Shown here one piece after another: positions 50,107 to 59,581 of a stretch of 64,000 bases of DNA (its first letter is position 1; the number at the start of each line of letters is the position of its first letter). The notes under the pieces are model-generated. The model did not search any database, was not told where the DNA came from, and was given only the letters and a program-made list of their open reading frames with translations. Origin of the DNA: FEN-1073 sp963780865. GTDB lineage: Bacteria; Chloroflexota; Anaerolineae; Anaerolineales; RBG-16-64-43. The DNA lies in NCBI GenBank assembly GCA_963780865.1, contig CAWADT010000029.1:40949-104948 (forward strand), given 5' to 3'. Both the position numbers and the translations under genes were made by a program.

Positions 50107-52120
50107 TTTCCGGAACGTCTCTTTTTTTCCCTTCGCTACTTTCTCCGTTTCAATTAGCCCGCGCAGCTCGAACAGCTGGTCGCGCAGCGCGGCGGCTTTC
50201 TCGAACTCTAGGTTCTGGGCGGCGGCGCGCATCTCGCGGTCCAGGTCACGCGCCACCCGCTCCGCTTCGGCCGTGGAGAGGCCCAGCCGCTTTTCCTCTT
50301 CGTCCTTGGGTTCCTCCACCGCGCCGGCGCGCAGGCTCTCGGTCAGGTCGCGCACGGCTTTAATGATGCTCACCGGTTCGATCCCGTGCTCGCGGTTGTA
50401 CTCCGCCTGAATCTTCCGCCGCCGGGTGGTTTCGTCGATCGCGCGCTTCATCGAGTCGGTCACCTTGTCGGCGTACATGATCACTTTGCCTTGCACATGG
50501 CGCGCGGCGCGGCCGATGGTTTGGATCAGCGAGGTGTCCGACCGCAGGAAACCCTCCTTGTCGGCGTCTAGGATCGCCACCAGCGAAACCTCCGGCAGGT
50601 CGAGCCCCTCGCGCAGGAGATTGATGCCCACCACCACGTCGTACTCGCCCAAGCGCAGGTCGCGCAGGATTTCCACCCGTTCCAGCGTTTGCACCTCCGA
50701 GTGCAGGTAATGGACCTTGATCCCAAGGTCGGCCAGATATTCCGAGAGGTCCTCGGCCATGCGTTTGGTGAGCGTGGTCACCAGGACCCGCTCCTTTCGC
50801 GCCACCCGGGCGCGGATTTCCCCCAGCAGGTCGTCCACCTGGCCCTGCGCCGTGCGCACTTCGAGCTCCGGGTCGACGATGCCCGTCGGCCGGATGATCT
50901 GCTGCACCACCCGGTCGGCGCGCTGCATCTCGTACGGTCCCGGCGTGGCCGAGGTGTAGATGGTTTGGCCCATGTGGGCTTCGAATTCGGAAAACGAGAG
51001 CGGCCGATTGTCCAGCGCCGAGGGCATGCGGAAGCCGTAATCCACCAAGGTCTGTTTGCGCGAGCGGTCGCCGCTCGACATCCCGCGGATCTGCGGCACG
51101 GTCATGTGGCTCTCGTCGATCACCAGCAGGTAATCGGGCGGAAAATAATCCAGCAGCACCCACGGCGGGGTGCCTTGCGCGCGCCGGTCGAGGTGGCGCG
51201 AATAATTTTCGATCCCGGCGCAGTAGCCCACCTCGCGCAGCATCTCGAGGTCGTAGCGCGTCCGCTGCTCGATCCGTTCGGCCTCGAGCGGTTTATTCTG
51301 CGCTTTGTAATAGCTAATTCGCTCGTCGAGCTCCGCTTCGATGTCGGTGATCGCCTCGCGCAGTTTTTCGCCCTCGGCGATGTAGTGCCGCGCGGGATAA
51401 ATGGCGATCTGTTCCGGTTCGCTCAGGATTTCCCCCGTCACCGGATGCAGCTCGGTCAGTCCGCTCCAATTCGTCGCCGAAGAACGACATCCGGTAGACC
51501 GATTCGGCGTAGGCCGGCATCACTTCGATCGTGTCGCCGCGCACCCGGAAGGTGCCCAGTTTGAGCTCGGTGTCGTTGCGTTCGTAGTGGGTTTCCACCA
51601 GCTGGCGGAGCAGCGCGGTGCGGCGGTAGGTCTTCCCGCGTTCCAGGTTGATCACCACCTTGCCGTAGGCCTCGGGCGAGCCGAGCCCGTAGATGCACGA
51701 AACCGAAGCGACGATCAGCACGTCGCGCCGCGAAACCAGCGCCGCGGTGGCCGCCAGGCGCAGCCGTTCGATCTCGTCGTTGGTTTCGGTTTCCTTTTCG
51801 ATGTAGAGGTCGTGCCGCGGGACGTAGGCTTCGGGCTGGTAGTAATCGTAGTAGGAGACGAAGTACTCCACCGCGTTCTCGGGGAAGAAATCCCGGAACT
51901 CGGCGTAGTCCTGCGCGGCGAGGGTTTTATTGTGGGCGATTACCAGCGTGGGCCGCTGCACCCGCGCCACCACATTGGCGATGGTGAAGGTTTTGCCCGT
52001 GCCGGTCGCGCCGAGCAGAACCTGGTGGCGTTCGCCCTTTTGGAGACCGGCGACCAGCGAATCAATCGCTTGCGGCTGGTCGCCGGTCGGCTGATATAAG
52101 GATTGGAGACGGAATTCCAT
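50089..52120 (-). CDS. uvrB: Excinuclease ABC subunit B (frameshifted)
   Basis: DNA damage-verifying helicase of nucleotide excision repair, ~676 residues when joined. The N-terminal frame starts at ATG 52118-52120 (FRLQSLYQPTGDQPQAID) and has Walker A LLGATGTGKTFTIANV, the beta-hairpin region YFVSYYDYYQPEAYVPRHD, and up to YRMSFFGDELER. The other frame continues with HPVTGEILSEPEQ, the helicase motifs and a UvrC-interaction UVR domain near the end. The break is at about 51456-51462 (one extra base). The last ~5 residues come from a repeat. UvrB is seldom dispensable, so an assembly error is likely. Confidence 0.92.
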
Positions 52121-52121
52121 C

Positions 52122-52673
52122 TTACGGCGCGGCCGGGAAGGTACCGGCCGGCGCGTACCAATCCTGCGGGTCGATGTTTTCCACGACCTCGCCGGCATTC
52201 ACGTGGACTGCGATCAGACTGTGGTCTTTGCAGGAGGCGGAAAGTCCGCAGGGCACCGCCTTGGAATATCCGGCGGCGAGTTTGCCGTCCAGCGTGTAGG
52301 CAACGATGTAATAATCGCCGGCCGGCACGCTCAGCTCATACGTGCTTTGTCCCTGCTTGGTCGTCACCTCCGCAACCTTGGTCATGGTCGCCTTTTTGAA
52401 AGCGACAATCCGTTGCGCAACGAGGACGGAAGATGGGTAGATTAACGTGCCGCGGATGGTCCCGTTGCCCGCGGGAGCGGGCTGGGTCATGCCCGCCTCG
52501 AGGGTTTTAATCGATGTGGCCGCCGACTCAACGGTTTGGGGAACTTCCGTTATTCCGGTTATGACGGTTTGTTTAAGTCCGCCGATCGTTCCCACGACGT
52601 GGCCAACGTTGGGGATGGAACAGGCTAATGAGGCCAGGCCCAGTGCCAAAGCGAAGAATAGGATTTTACGCAT
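52122..52673 (-). CDS. Lipoprotein of unknown function
   Basis: 183 residues with a signal peptide and lipobox SLAC (Cys18). About 70-183 is a carboxypeptidase-regulatory-like or beta-sandwich domain (GTIRGTLIYPSSVLVAQRIVAF, VPAGDYYIVAYTLDGKLAAGYSKAVPCG). Its stop is 1 bp before the uvrB start, so the two are cotranscribed. Function unknown; no enzymatic motif is seen. Confidence 0.8.
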   Translation of the reverse strand: MRKILFFALALGLASLACSIPNVGHVVGTIGGLKQTVITGITEVPQTVESAATSIKTLEAGMTQPAPAGNGTIRGTLIYPSSVLVAQRIVAFKKATMTKVAEVTTKQGQSTYELSVPAGDYYIVAYTLDGKLAAGYSKAVPCGLSASCKDHSLIAVHVNAGEVVENIDPQDWYAPAGTFPAAP

Positions 52674-53196
52674 TTCTCCCTCCCACGAAAAAAAAGCGCG
52701 GCGAAAAATGATTTTATCAGAAAGGGCTCGGGGAGTCAGGGTGAATTGTTAGGAAGAAAGAAGGGATCAAGAAGCGGGAAGAGCGGATCCGGAACAGAAA
52801 TGGAAGTGCCGCCGCTTGAGTTGTCCGAATTCTCCGTCACCCTTCGCTCCATTTCCTTTCTGCTTCGACGGCGGGGCCACGACCGGATGGTATCCGCCGC
52901 CGTAGCCCCAAAAACTTCCGGAAAATTACGGGGCGTCGGCGGGAACAAAACGGCCGATGCGCTCCGAGATTGATGGTCAATGTTTTCCACCGTGCCTCCA
53001 AGGGGTTACGTGCACACGGACTAACGGATCCCCTGAAAATTCTCGGGCGGCGACTTGTGAAAAAACAGGTGAAAAACGAAGATCTTATGAACTATATTAC
53101 TTTGGGCTTTATTTGAATCCAATTAGATTTATCTATTAAAACGAACCGGTCCTGTTTGGACCGGATCGCTCTTCGCTTGCGCCTAATTCCGATGGG
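52674..53196. other. Region without a recognised gene
   Basis: A short open frame (52746-52973) has no homology I recognise and shows no ribosome binding site. The right part is AT-rich. I see no terminator or repeat of note. Confidence 0.4.
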
Positions 53197-54473
53197 CTAT
53201 GCTTTTTCAATCGCGCTGCCGGCGGATTTCTTGCGCAACCCTTCCGGAACGCGGAGCAGCACCACCAGCGCCAGGAGCGCAAAGAAGGCGCTGCTAATGA
53301 ACAGCGCGGTATACCCCATGAACCGTCCCGGCTGCAGGTTATTCAACCAATCCAGCACGGGGCCGGTAAAGCGACTGAAGGCGCCGGCGCCGGCGGTAGC
53401 CAGGTTGGTCAGCCCCAGGAACTTCCCGGCTTCCGCCTGGGGCGCGAGATCGGTTGCCAGCGCCCAATTGGAAGTAATGAAGATGCCCGCGCCGGCGCCG
53501 ATGATCGTCCCGCACACCAGGACGGCGCTGGGCGAGTGCGCCATAATCATCAGCAGGCTGCCGGCGGCCACCAGGAGCGCCGCGACGACGTGCAGCGGCT
53601 TGCGACCGAACCGGTCGCACAGCCAGCCGCTGCCGAAAGCGAACGCCGTCAGCGAAAGCGCGATCACCGCCATCAGGTCGCCGGTCAGCTTGACCGGGTC
53701 CGCCACGCCGAGCGTATCGCGGATGAAATACTGCGCGAAGGCCTGCACGCCGTACACTCCGGCTAGAAAAACGAACCGCGATACGATCAACCAGGCAAAT
53801 CCCGGCGCGGTTTTCCAGTGCACCTGGAACATTTCCCCGAGCTTCTCCCGCGGCGCCGCCTTCGCCGCCGGATTCGCGGCTGTCGGCCTCCCTGCGATCC
53901 CGCGAGCGTGATGAGCGCGGTCAAGGCCAGCACCACCGCCACGATGACCACCGCTGCAAGCCAGTTGGATCCGTCTTCCGAGAGAAATCGTCCCATGAAC
54001 AGCGAGGCGACGATCAGCCCGAGCATGTCGAGCGCGCTTTTCATCGCGCTCCCGCGTCCCAACTGCTCGGGGGGAACGAGGTCCGGGAGCAACCCTTGCA
54101 CCGGTCCGTGCGCGGTGTTGGAGGTGAACTGCAGCCCGATGTATCCGATTGCCAGGCCGGGCACTCCGCCGGCGATCGCCATTACTCCCAGGAAGAGAAA
54201 ATCGCCAAGCGTTCCCAGCGCGATCAGCGGCCGCCGCCTTCCAAAGCGGGATGCCCATCGGTCGCTTACCGCGCCCGCGATCGGCTGGATGACCATCGCG
54301 ATGATCAGTCCGATCCCGGTCAACAATCCCAGCACGGTATTCTTCTGATCGTTGGCCACATAGAGCAGCAGGATCGTGGGCAGTAAAATCAAATGCAGGC
54401 TGTTCCACATAAAGGACAGGCCGAAAAAATATACGTTGACGGTGAAAAATTCCCAGGCGGCGATTTTGCGCAT
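53197..54473 (-). CDS. Major facilitator superfamily transporter (frameshifted)
   Basis: The first half (ATG at 54471-54473) encodes helices 1-6, with the MFS loop motif SDRWASRFGRRRPLIALG between helices 2 and 3. The second half lies in another frame (ending at 53197) and encodes helices 7-12, with the loop CDRFGRKPLHVVAAL. The frames overlap at about 53880-53915, where one base is gained or lost. Joined length is ~425 residues. The substrate cannot be inferred; the type resembles sugar/cation or drug exporters. Confidence 0.85.
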
Positions 54474-54485
54474 TGATCCTCCCGT

Positions 54486-54541
54486 GGAAATCCTCTCCTC
54501 CACCCCCCCACCCCGAAAGGGCCGGGGATAGGGGAGAGGTC
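54486..54541. repeat. Palindromic repeat between MFS and acyltransferase-like genes
   Basis: CCTCTCCTCCACCCCCCC...GGGGATAGGGGAGAGG, a shorter member of the C/G-tract family, located just after the stop of the acyltransferase-like gene. Confidence 0.6.
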
Positions 54542-55301
54542 AGCTATAGATTCCCCTCAGCCTCTCCGGCAGCAATCCGGCGATGGATTGCATCACAAGG
54601 TTTGTCGTTTCGCGGTCGCGCGACTCCGGACCCGGCGCAGCGGGTGAAAGCAAACGAAACACTTTTCCAAAATTCAGGCAGAAAGCATTCTCCTCCTCAT
54701 AGGCCCCGACCGGAGCGAGCGCGTAACCCGCCTGCGCCAGATGCGCGATGAATCGTCCCGCGCCCGCCGGCGGCGGCATCAGTCGCCCGTCGGGAGAATC
54801 CATCCCCTCCGGAGCCATCGCCATGGGCGGGTGGGAATCGCGCGCCGCGCGGAGAATCCTCCGGACGGAATCCGCGCGCGCGGCAAGGTCCTGCGGTCGA
54901 GGCGGCATGGGCGGCATCAGGGTAAAGGCGTACATCCGGGCGATCCGCGCCAGTAGCCACTCCGTGAGAGGGGTGATCAGGCGCGAGCCAATCGGATCCG
55001 GAAACGTCCAGGCCGATGTCATCGGCCAAAGCATCTCGCGCCTGCCCTCGCGAAGCGGGGGGCCGACGGCCGCCCCAATCGCGATCGAGATCCACCAGGC
55101 GCGGAACCCCGTCCGGGAATAATGATTGACCAGGAACAGAAGCGGATCCGGAGCCGCGGGAACCGCGCCGATGATTCGCAGGTGTTGGATGCCTTGGGAG
55201 AGTCTCGCCGCGTCAAGCGCAAAGGACCGCCGCCGTTCCAGAAGAAGATCGCGGACAATGGAAAGGGTGACGTTCGCGGGATACCGGTAGGTGGGGGCCA
55301 C
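54540..55301 (-). CDS. PlsC-like acyltransferase, distant
   Basis: About 253 residues. FLVNHYSRTGFRAWW resembles the NHxxxxD region of glycerolipid acyltransferases (the final Asp is missing here), and AMAPEGMDSPDGRLMPPPAGAGRFI resembles the PEG-containing block, followed by LAPVGAYEE. The function may be lipid acylation, but missing Asp weakens this. A GTG at 55301 was chosen because the upstream TTG start lacks support. TATACAAT directly before it would give a leaderless mRNA. Confidence 0.6.
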   Translation of the reverse strand: MAPTYRYPANVTLSIVRDLLLERRRSFALDAARLSQGIQHLRIIGAVPAAPDPLLFLVNHYSRTGFRAWWISIAIGAAVGPPLREGRREMLWPMTSAWTFPDPIGSRLITPLTEWLLARIARMYAFTLMPPMPPRPQDLAARADSVRRILRAARDSHPPMAMAPEGMDSPDGRLMPPPAGAGRFIAHLAQAGYALAPVGAYEEENAFCLNFGKVFRLLSPAAPGPESRDRETTNLVMQSIAGLLPERLRGIYS

Positions 55302-55734
55302 AGCCGATATTGTATAACAACTGCCGTTTGGTTTCGAACCCCGTCCGGCGATGGTGATCAATGAAGCTACCGGAATATGGCAGGGTTGGAAGGATCAACA
55401 CAAACTGGTTTCTGTGCATACCCTACAGGCCCGCGCTTCGTTGAACCGAAACCCCTATGGGAATATCGGACCGGAAGCTCCGGATTGGGCGAGCCGCACC
55501 TGGATTAACCGTCACAAATGGTTTGCCGCGCAGGGGCCACGGTTGACACTCATGAATGTGAATTTTTGCCGCTCGCCGGAAATACCGTGGGAGTGAGAAT
55601 CCATCGCGCGATAGGTAAAAACTAATCTCACCGCAAAGCCCGCCCTCGGTGGTCGGGCCGGGGGGCGCCAAGGGCGCAAAGAAATAATTATTAAATCTTT
55701 GCGGTCTTTGCGTCTTTGCGTTTGGAACTCGAAC
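55302..55734. other. Non-coding gap with CGCAAAGACGCAAAG repeat
   Basis: From about 55620 to 55735 lies ATCTCACCGCAAAG...CTTTGCGGTCTTTGCGTC, the partner of the copy at 15262-15350. The rest shows nothing recognisable. Confidence 0.5.
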
Positions 55735-58149
55735 TTATCCTTTAAACCCACGCAGCCGCAGGCTATTGGTTACCACCAACACCGAGGAAAACGCCATCGT
55801 GCCCGCCGAGAGCATCGGGTTGAGAAATCCGAGCGCCGCCGCCGGGATGAGGATGACGTTGTAGAAGAAGGCCCAGAACAGATTTTGCCGGATGGTACGC
55901 AGTGTGCCGCGCGAGAGGGCCACCGCGCGCGCCACCCCGCGCAGGTCGCCCGAGATCAGCGTGACCGGCGCGGCGGCCATGGCGATGTCGGTCCCGCTCC
56001 CAAGCGCGATCCCCACATCCGCCTGCGCGAGCGCCGGCGCGTCGTTGATCCCGTCCCCCACCATCGCGACGACCTCGCGCCCGGCCTGCAGCCGCTCTAC
56101 CTCGGCCGCTTTTTCGCCCGGCAGCACCTCCGCCAGCACCCGGTCGATTCCGGCGGCGCGCGCCACGGCCTCCGCCGAGCGGCGGTTATCGCCGCTGATC
56201 AGCACCGGCGTGAGGCCGAGCGCTTTCAGTTTGGACAGCGCTTCCACGGACCCTTCCTTTAATGTATCGGCCACGGCGATCAGCCCGGCCAACCGATCGT
56301 CCACCGCCACGAGGAAAACCGTGCGCGCAAGCGTTTGCAGCCGGTCGATCTCGGTCCGCAGCGGTTCGGACGAAACGCCCGCCGCCGCGAGCAGCCTTTC
56401 ATTCCCCACCCGCACCATGCGTCCGGCCACGACTGCCACAACCCCCATGCCGGTCGAGGATTCGAACCGGTCGGGAGCGTCGGGCGCCAGTCCGCGCGCC
56501 TGGGCGGCCGCCACCACCGCGTTGCCCAGCGGATGTTCGGAGGATTTTTCCGCCGAGGCCGCAAGTCGTAGAAGTTCATCCGCATCGCCGAAGTCTCTCA
56601 CAGGGATAATATCCGTCACCTCGGGCATCCCGCGCGTAAGCGTGCCGGTTTTGTCGAAGGCGACGGTCGTCACCCGGCCCGCGGTCTCCAGCGCTTCGGC
56701 GCTGCGGAAAAGAATTCCCATCTCCGCGCCCTTCCCGGTTCCGACCATGATCGCGGTCGGCGTAGCCAGGCCCATCGCGCACGGGCAAGCGATCACCAGC
56801 ACCGCCACCGCGCGAATCATCGCCACGCTAAACGCGCCGGTTGCCCCCGTCGCCAGGCCGTAGATCAGCCAGGCGGAGAACACAACCGCGGCCGCGGCGA
56901 TCACCGCCGGGACAAACCACGCCGCGACCGAATCCGCCAGGCGCTGGATCGGGGCCTTGCTTCCCTGCGCCTCTTCCACCAGACGCATGATTTGCGCCAG
57001 GACCGAATCCCTTCCGATTTTGAGCGCTTCCATCCGGAACGAACCCTGGCGGTTGATCGTCGCCCCGATCACTTTGTCGCCCGTGCTCTTCGCGGCCGGG
57101 ACCGGTTCGCCGGTGATCATCAATTCGTCCACGTACGACCGCCCCTCGGTGACCACGCCGTCGGCGGGGATCTTCTCCCCCGGGCGGACGGAAAGCGTGT
57201 CCCCCGCCAGCACTTCTTCGACTGGAAGATCGCGTTCGATTCCGCCGCGCACGACGTGCGCGGTCCGCGCCTGCAGGGAGGCGAGTTTGTGCAGCGCGTC
57301 GCCGGTCCGGCCTTTGGCGCGCGCTTCGAGAAATTTGCCGAGCACGATCAGCGTGACGATCACCGCGGCCGTCTCGAAATATTCATGCCCCGGGAGCAGC
57401 CCGAAAGCCACCGGGATCGAATAAAAATACGCCGCGGATGACCCCATCGCGATCAGCACGTCCATGTTCGCTTCACCAGCGCGAATCGCCTTGAAGGCGC
57501 CGGTGTAGTACTGCCAGCCCACCCCGAACTGGACCGGCGTGGCCAGCAGGAACAGCAGGAGGTTGAACCACGGCGCCTCTCCGACGAATGCCGGCAGGAG
57601 CATAAGGTCCCGCCCCATCCCCAGCAGGAAGAGAGGGACCGTGAAGATCAATCCCCAGATGAGACGGCGCTTCTGGCGGGCGATCTCCATTCGCCGCGCG
57701 CGGGCCTCGGCGTCTTCCCCCGCGGCCGCCTGTTCCGCCAATTCCACCCCGGCGGCGGCCGCCGCGCGGCGGATCTCGGCGACGGATATCACGGTCGGGA
57801 TGTATTTGACGCTCGCGCGCTCGATGGCAATGGAAACGGTCGCTTCCAGCACGCCGGGCAGGGAACGCAGCCGCTTTTCCAGACGCTGCGCCTGTCCCGC
57901 GTCGGAGAGACGGCGCAGCACAAGGATCTCCTCGCCCAGGGCCACGTCATATCCCGCGCGCCGGATCCGCCCGATGATCGCCTCCTGCCCGACCACGGCA
58001 GGATCGAACTCCACCGTGGCGCGCTCCGAAGCCAGGTTAACCTCGGCCGATTGCACGCCCGGCAGGCGCTTGAGGTTGCGTTCGATCGTCGCCACGCAAT
58101 TGGCGCACGTCATTCCCGTCACCGGGAGAGTCATCTGCTCAATGGACAT
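55735..58149 (-). CDS. copA: Copper-exporting P-type ATPase
   Basis: 804 residues, P1B-type ATPase. The first metal-binding domain has GMTCANCVATIE. A second ferredoxin-like domain (about 75-140) lacks the CxxC pair. The channel motif is CPCAMGLATP. The phosphorylation site is FDKTGTLTRG, with GDGINDAPALAQADVG and NP motifs for ATP and metal-site geometry. It exports Cu+ from the cytoplasm. It is the last gene of the csoR-copZ-copA operon. Confidence 0.95.
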   Translation of the reverse strand: MSIEQMTLPVTGMTCANCVATIERNLKRLPGVQSAEVNLASERATVEFDPAVVGQEAIIGRIRRAGYDVALGEEILVLRRLSDAGQAQRLEKRLRSLPGVLEATVSIAIERASVKYIPTVISVAEIRRAAAAAGVELAEQAAAGEDAEARARRMEIARQKRRLIWGLIFTVPLFLLGMGRDLMLLPAFVGEAPWFNLLLFLLATPVQFGVGWQYYTGAFKAIRAGEANMDVLIAMGSSAAYFYSIPVAFGLLPGHEYFETAAVIVTLIVLGKFLEARAKGRTGDALHKLASLQARTAHVVRGGIERDLPVEEVLAGDTLSVRPGEKIPADGVVTEGRSYVDELMITGEPVPAAKSTGDKVIGATINRQGSFRMEALKIGRDSVLAQIMRLVEEAQGSKAPIQRLADSVAAWFVPAVIAAAAVVFSAWLIYGLATGATGAFSVAMIRAVAVLVIACPCAMGLATPTAIMVGTGKGAEMGILFRSAEALETAGRVTTVAFDKTGTLTRGMPEVTDIIPVRDFGDADELLRLAASAEKSSEHPLGNAVVAAAQARGLAPDAPDRFESSTGMGVVAVVAGRMVRVGNERLLAAAGVSSEPLRTEIDRLQTLARTVFLVAVDDRLAGLIAVADTLKEGSVEALSKLKALGLTPVLISGDNRRSAEAVARAAGIDRVLAEVLPGEKAAEVERLQAGREVVAMVGDGINDAPALAQADVGIALGSGTDIAMAAAPVTLISGDLRGVARAVALSRGTLRTIRQNLFWAFFYNVILIPAAALGFLNPMLSAGTMAFSSVLVVTNSLRLRGFKG

Positions 58150-58543
58150 TGGAAACCAACCTCCTACTAGCCAGGCGGACCATTCCAGCCTCCGTCATTT
58201 TTTTCTATTCAGTGAAAAAGCGACCACGGATTCCACGGGAAGAGGCCGGATTACACCGAGTCTGAATTTAAAAAATTTTTCCTACTGCTCACCTTGTTCT
58301 ATTTGAATGAGCAATCACCCATAAAAAACTACCCCTTTTTTCCCACCCTCATCCGACCTCCGGTCACCTTCTCCCAGCTTTTACCGGGAGAACCTGTCCC
58401 GGAGCATCGCGACGGGAGGGAGGGATGAAGGGAAGGCAGATCAGTTACAATTTCTTTTTCAATCCTGTAAATCCTGTCGAACGATCTCCAAGGTTGAGAT
58501 AAAGCCTATCGAATGCTTAACCCCGCTCCGAACCCGGACGGGA
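58150..58543. repeat. Non-coding gap with palindromic and CGGATTACACCGA-type repeats
   Basis: GACCACGGATTCCACGGG...GGATTACACCGAG (58220-58260) and CACCCTCATCCGACC...CTTCTCCCAG...GAGGGATGAAGGG (58344-58430). Both repeat types occur elsewhere in the window. It separates copZ from copA, so copA expression may be partly uncoupled. Confidence 0.6.
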
Positions 58544-58753
58544 TCAGACATTCGACGGTTCGTAGTTGATTTCCGTGAGCACGTCGCGGATGATTTCAAT
58601 CGTTGCCGGCGGGCCGAACTCGATGGTAACCTTTTTCGTCTGCTCGTCGCCGCTCACTTTTTTTACGCCGGTGATCGACATAAGTTCCGTCGTAATCGTG
58701 TGGATGCAATGGCTGCATGAAATGGATGGGATGGTCAAGACTACGGTTTGCAT
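58544..58753 (-). CDS. copZ: Copper chaperone, CopZ-like
   Basis: 69 residues starting at ATG 58751-58753. Heavy-metal-associated fold with Cys13 and Cys16 in PSISCSHCIHTI. It delivers Cu+ to CopA and may pass it to CsoR. A longer upstream frame overlaps csoR and is not used. It follows csoR by 19 bp. Confidence 0.88.
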   Translation of the reverse strand: MQTVVLTIPSISCSHCIHTITTELMSITGVKKVSGDEQTKKVTIEFGPPATIEIIRDVLTEINYEPSNV

Positions 58754-58772
58754 GATTCCTCCTTGAATGGAC

Positions 58773-59045
58773 TTACGCCCGGTTGGCCGCCTGGAAAACT
58801 TCCGAAATTTCGCCGAGAACCTTCTCGCGCGCGTCGGGGTCATCCCCGCGCACGGCGGTGGTGACGCAGGTATTCAAATGATTCTCGAGGATCTTGGCCG
58901 ACAGCCGGTTGAGCGACGATTGAACCGCCTGGATTTGACGGATCACGTCGATGCAATACTCCTCGCGCTCGATCATCCGCTCCACCCCTTCGAGATGGCC
59001 GACCGCAACCTTGGCTCTCCGTAGAATGTCCTCTTGATCCTTCAT
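58773..59045 (-). CDS. csoR: CsoR, copper-sensing transcriptional repressor
   Basis: 90 residues, all-helical. Cu+ ligands Cys31, His56 and Cys60 have the 25- and 4-residue spacings of Mycobacterium CsoR (Cys36, His61, Cys65). The N-terminal part (RRAKVAVGHLEGVERMI) is the family signature. Cu+ binding releases it from DNA, switching on the operon, including its own gene. A palindrome lies just upstream. Confidence 0.93.
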   Translation of the reverse strand: MKDQEDILRRAKVAVGHLEGVERMIEREEYCIDVIRQIQAVQSSLNRLSAKILENHLNTCVTTAVRGDDPDAREKVLGEISEVFQAANRA

Positions 59046-59055
59046 ATTCCACCTC

Positions 59056-59083
59056 TATACCCCACCCCCATGGGGGGGGTATA
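59056..59083. promoter_or_regulatory. CsoR operator
   Basis: TATACCCC-ACCCCCATGG-GGGGGGTATA is an inverted repeat with the GTATACCCC/GGGGTATAC arms known from CsoR sites. It lies just downstream of the -10 of the csoR promoter, so binding would block transcription. Confidence 0.85.
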
Positions 59084-59090
59084 CAAATTA

Positions 59091-59119
59091 ATAATAGCAT
59101 AAGTTTTTATGGAGTCGAA
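59091..59119 (-). promoter_or_regulatory. Promoter of csoR-copZ-copA
   Basis: On the minus strand, TTCGAC (59114-59119), 17 bp, TATTAT (59091-59096). The start would lie near 59084, at the operator edge. Confidence 0.65.
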
Positions 59120-59322
59120 TATGTCCAATTAATTTTGATAAATTGTTATAAAAAAATGGGGTATTTTCTTAATGTCGAAGTGATCTGGCGCTTAGACAAT
59201 CCTACGCTCGATCCTGCACGATATTGGAGCTTGGCTCAAGATGGCGTTATTAGGTAGACCGATGCGGTCTCGATATTATTCTGAGTGAGGAACGCGGGGA
59301 ACGAAGACCGCGTTGGTCTTAA

Positions 59323-59559
59323 TCATCCGTGTCCGCACGAGGCGCACGAACCTCCGGCGCAACCGGAGCAGGAGCTTCCGCCCCCGGTTCCGGAGACGGT
59401 TTGCCCGTCGCCGGTGCGGGCGGAAAACACGGAGAGCTTGCGTTTGATCCGGGTGCGGCCGCAGGCTTCGCAGGCGGCCGGAAGATCGGCATCGCTCATC
59501 GGCCGCAGCAGGCTGAATTCACGGCGGCACCCTTCGCAAATATATTCGTAGATCGGCAT
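59323..59559 (-). CDS. FmdB family zinc ribbon protein
   Basis: 78 residues. The N-terminal FmdB zinc ribbon shows Cys8-x2-Cys11 (YICEGC) and Cys30-x2-Cys33 (CEACG). The C-terminus is Gly/Ser/Cys-rich (SCSGCAGGSCASCGHG) with more cysteines. FmdB is a putative regulatory or metal-binding protein. It starts shortly downstream of the HD-GYP stop on the same strand. Confidence 0.87.
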   Translation of the reverse strand: MPIYEYICEGCRREFSLLRPMSDADLPAACEACGRTRIKRKLSVFSARTGDGQTVSGTGGGSSCSGCAGGSCASCGHG

Positions 59560-59581
59560 CGGCTTTCCTCGTTCGGCCCCT

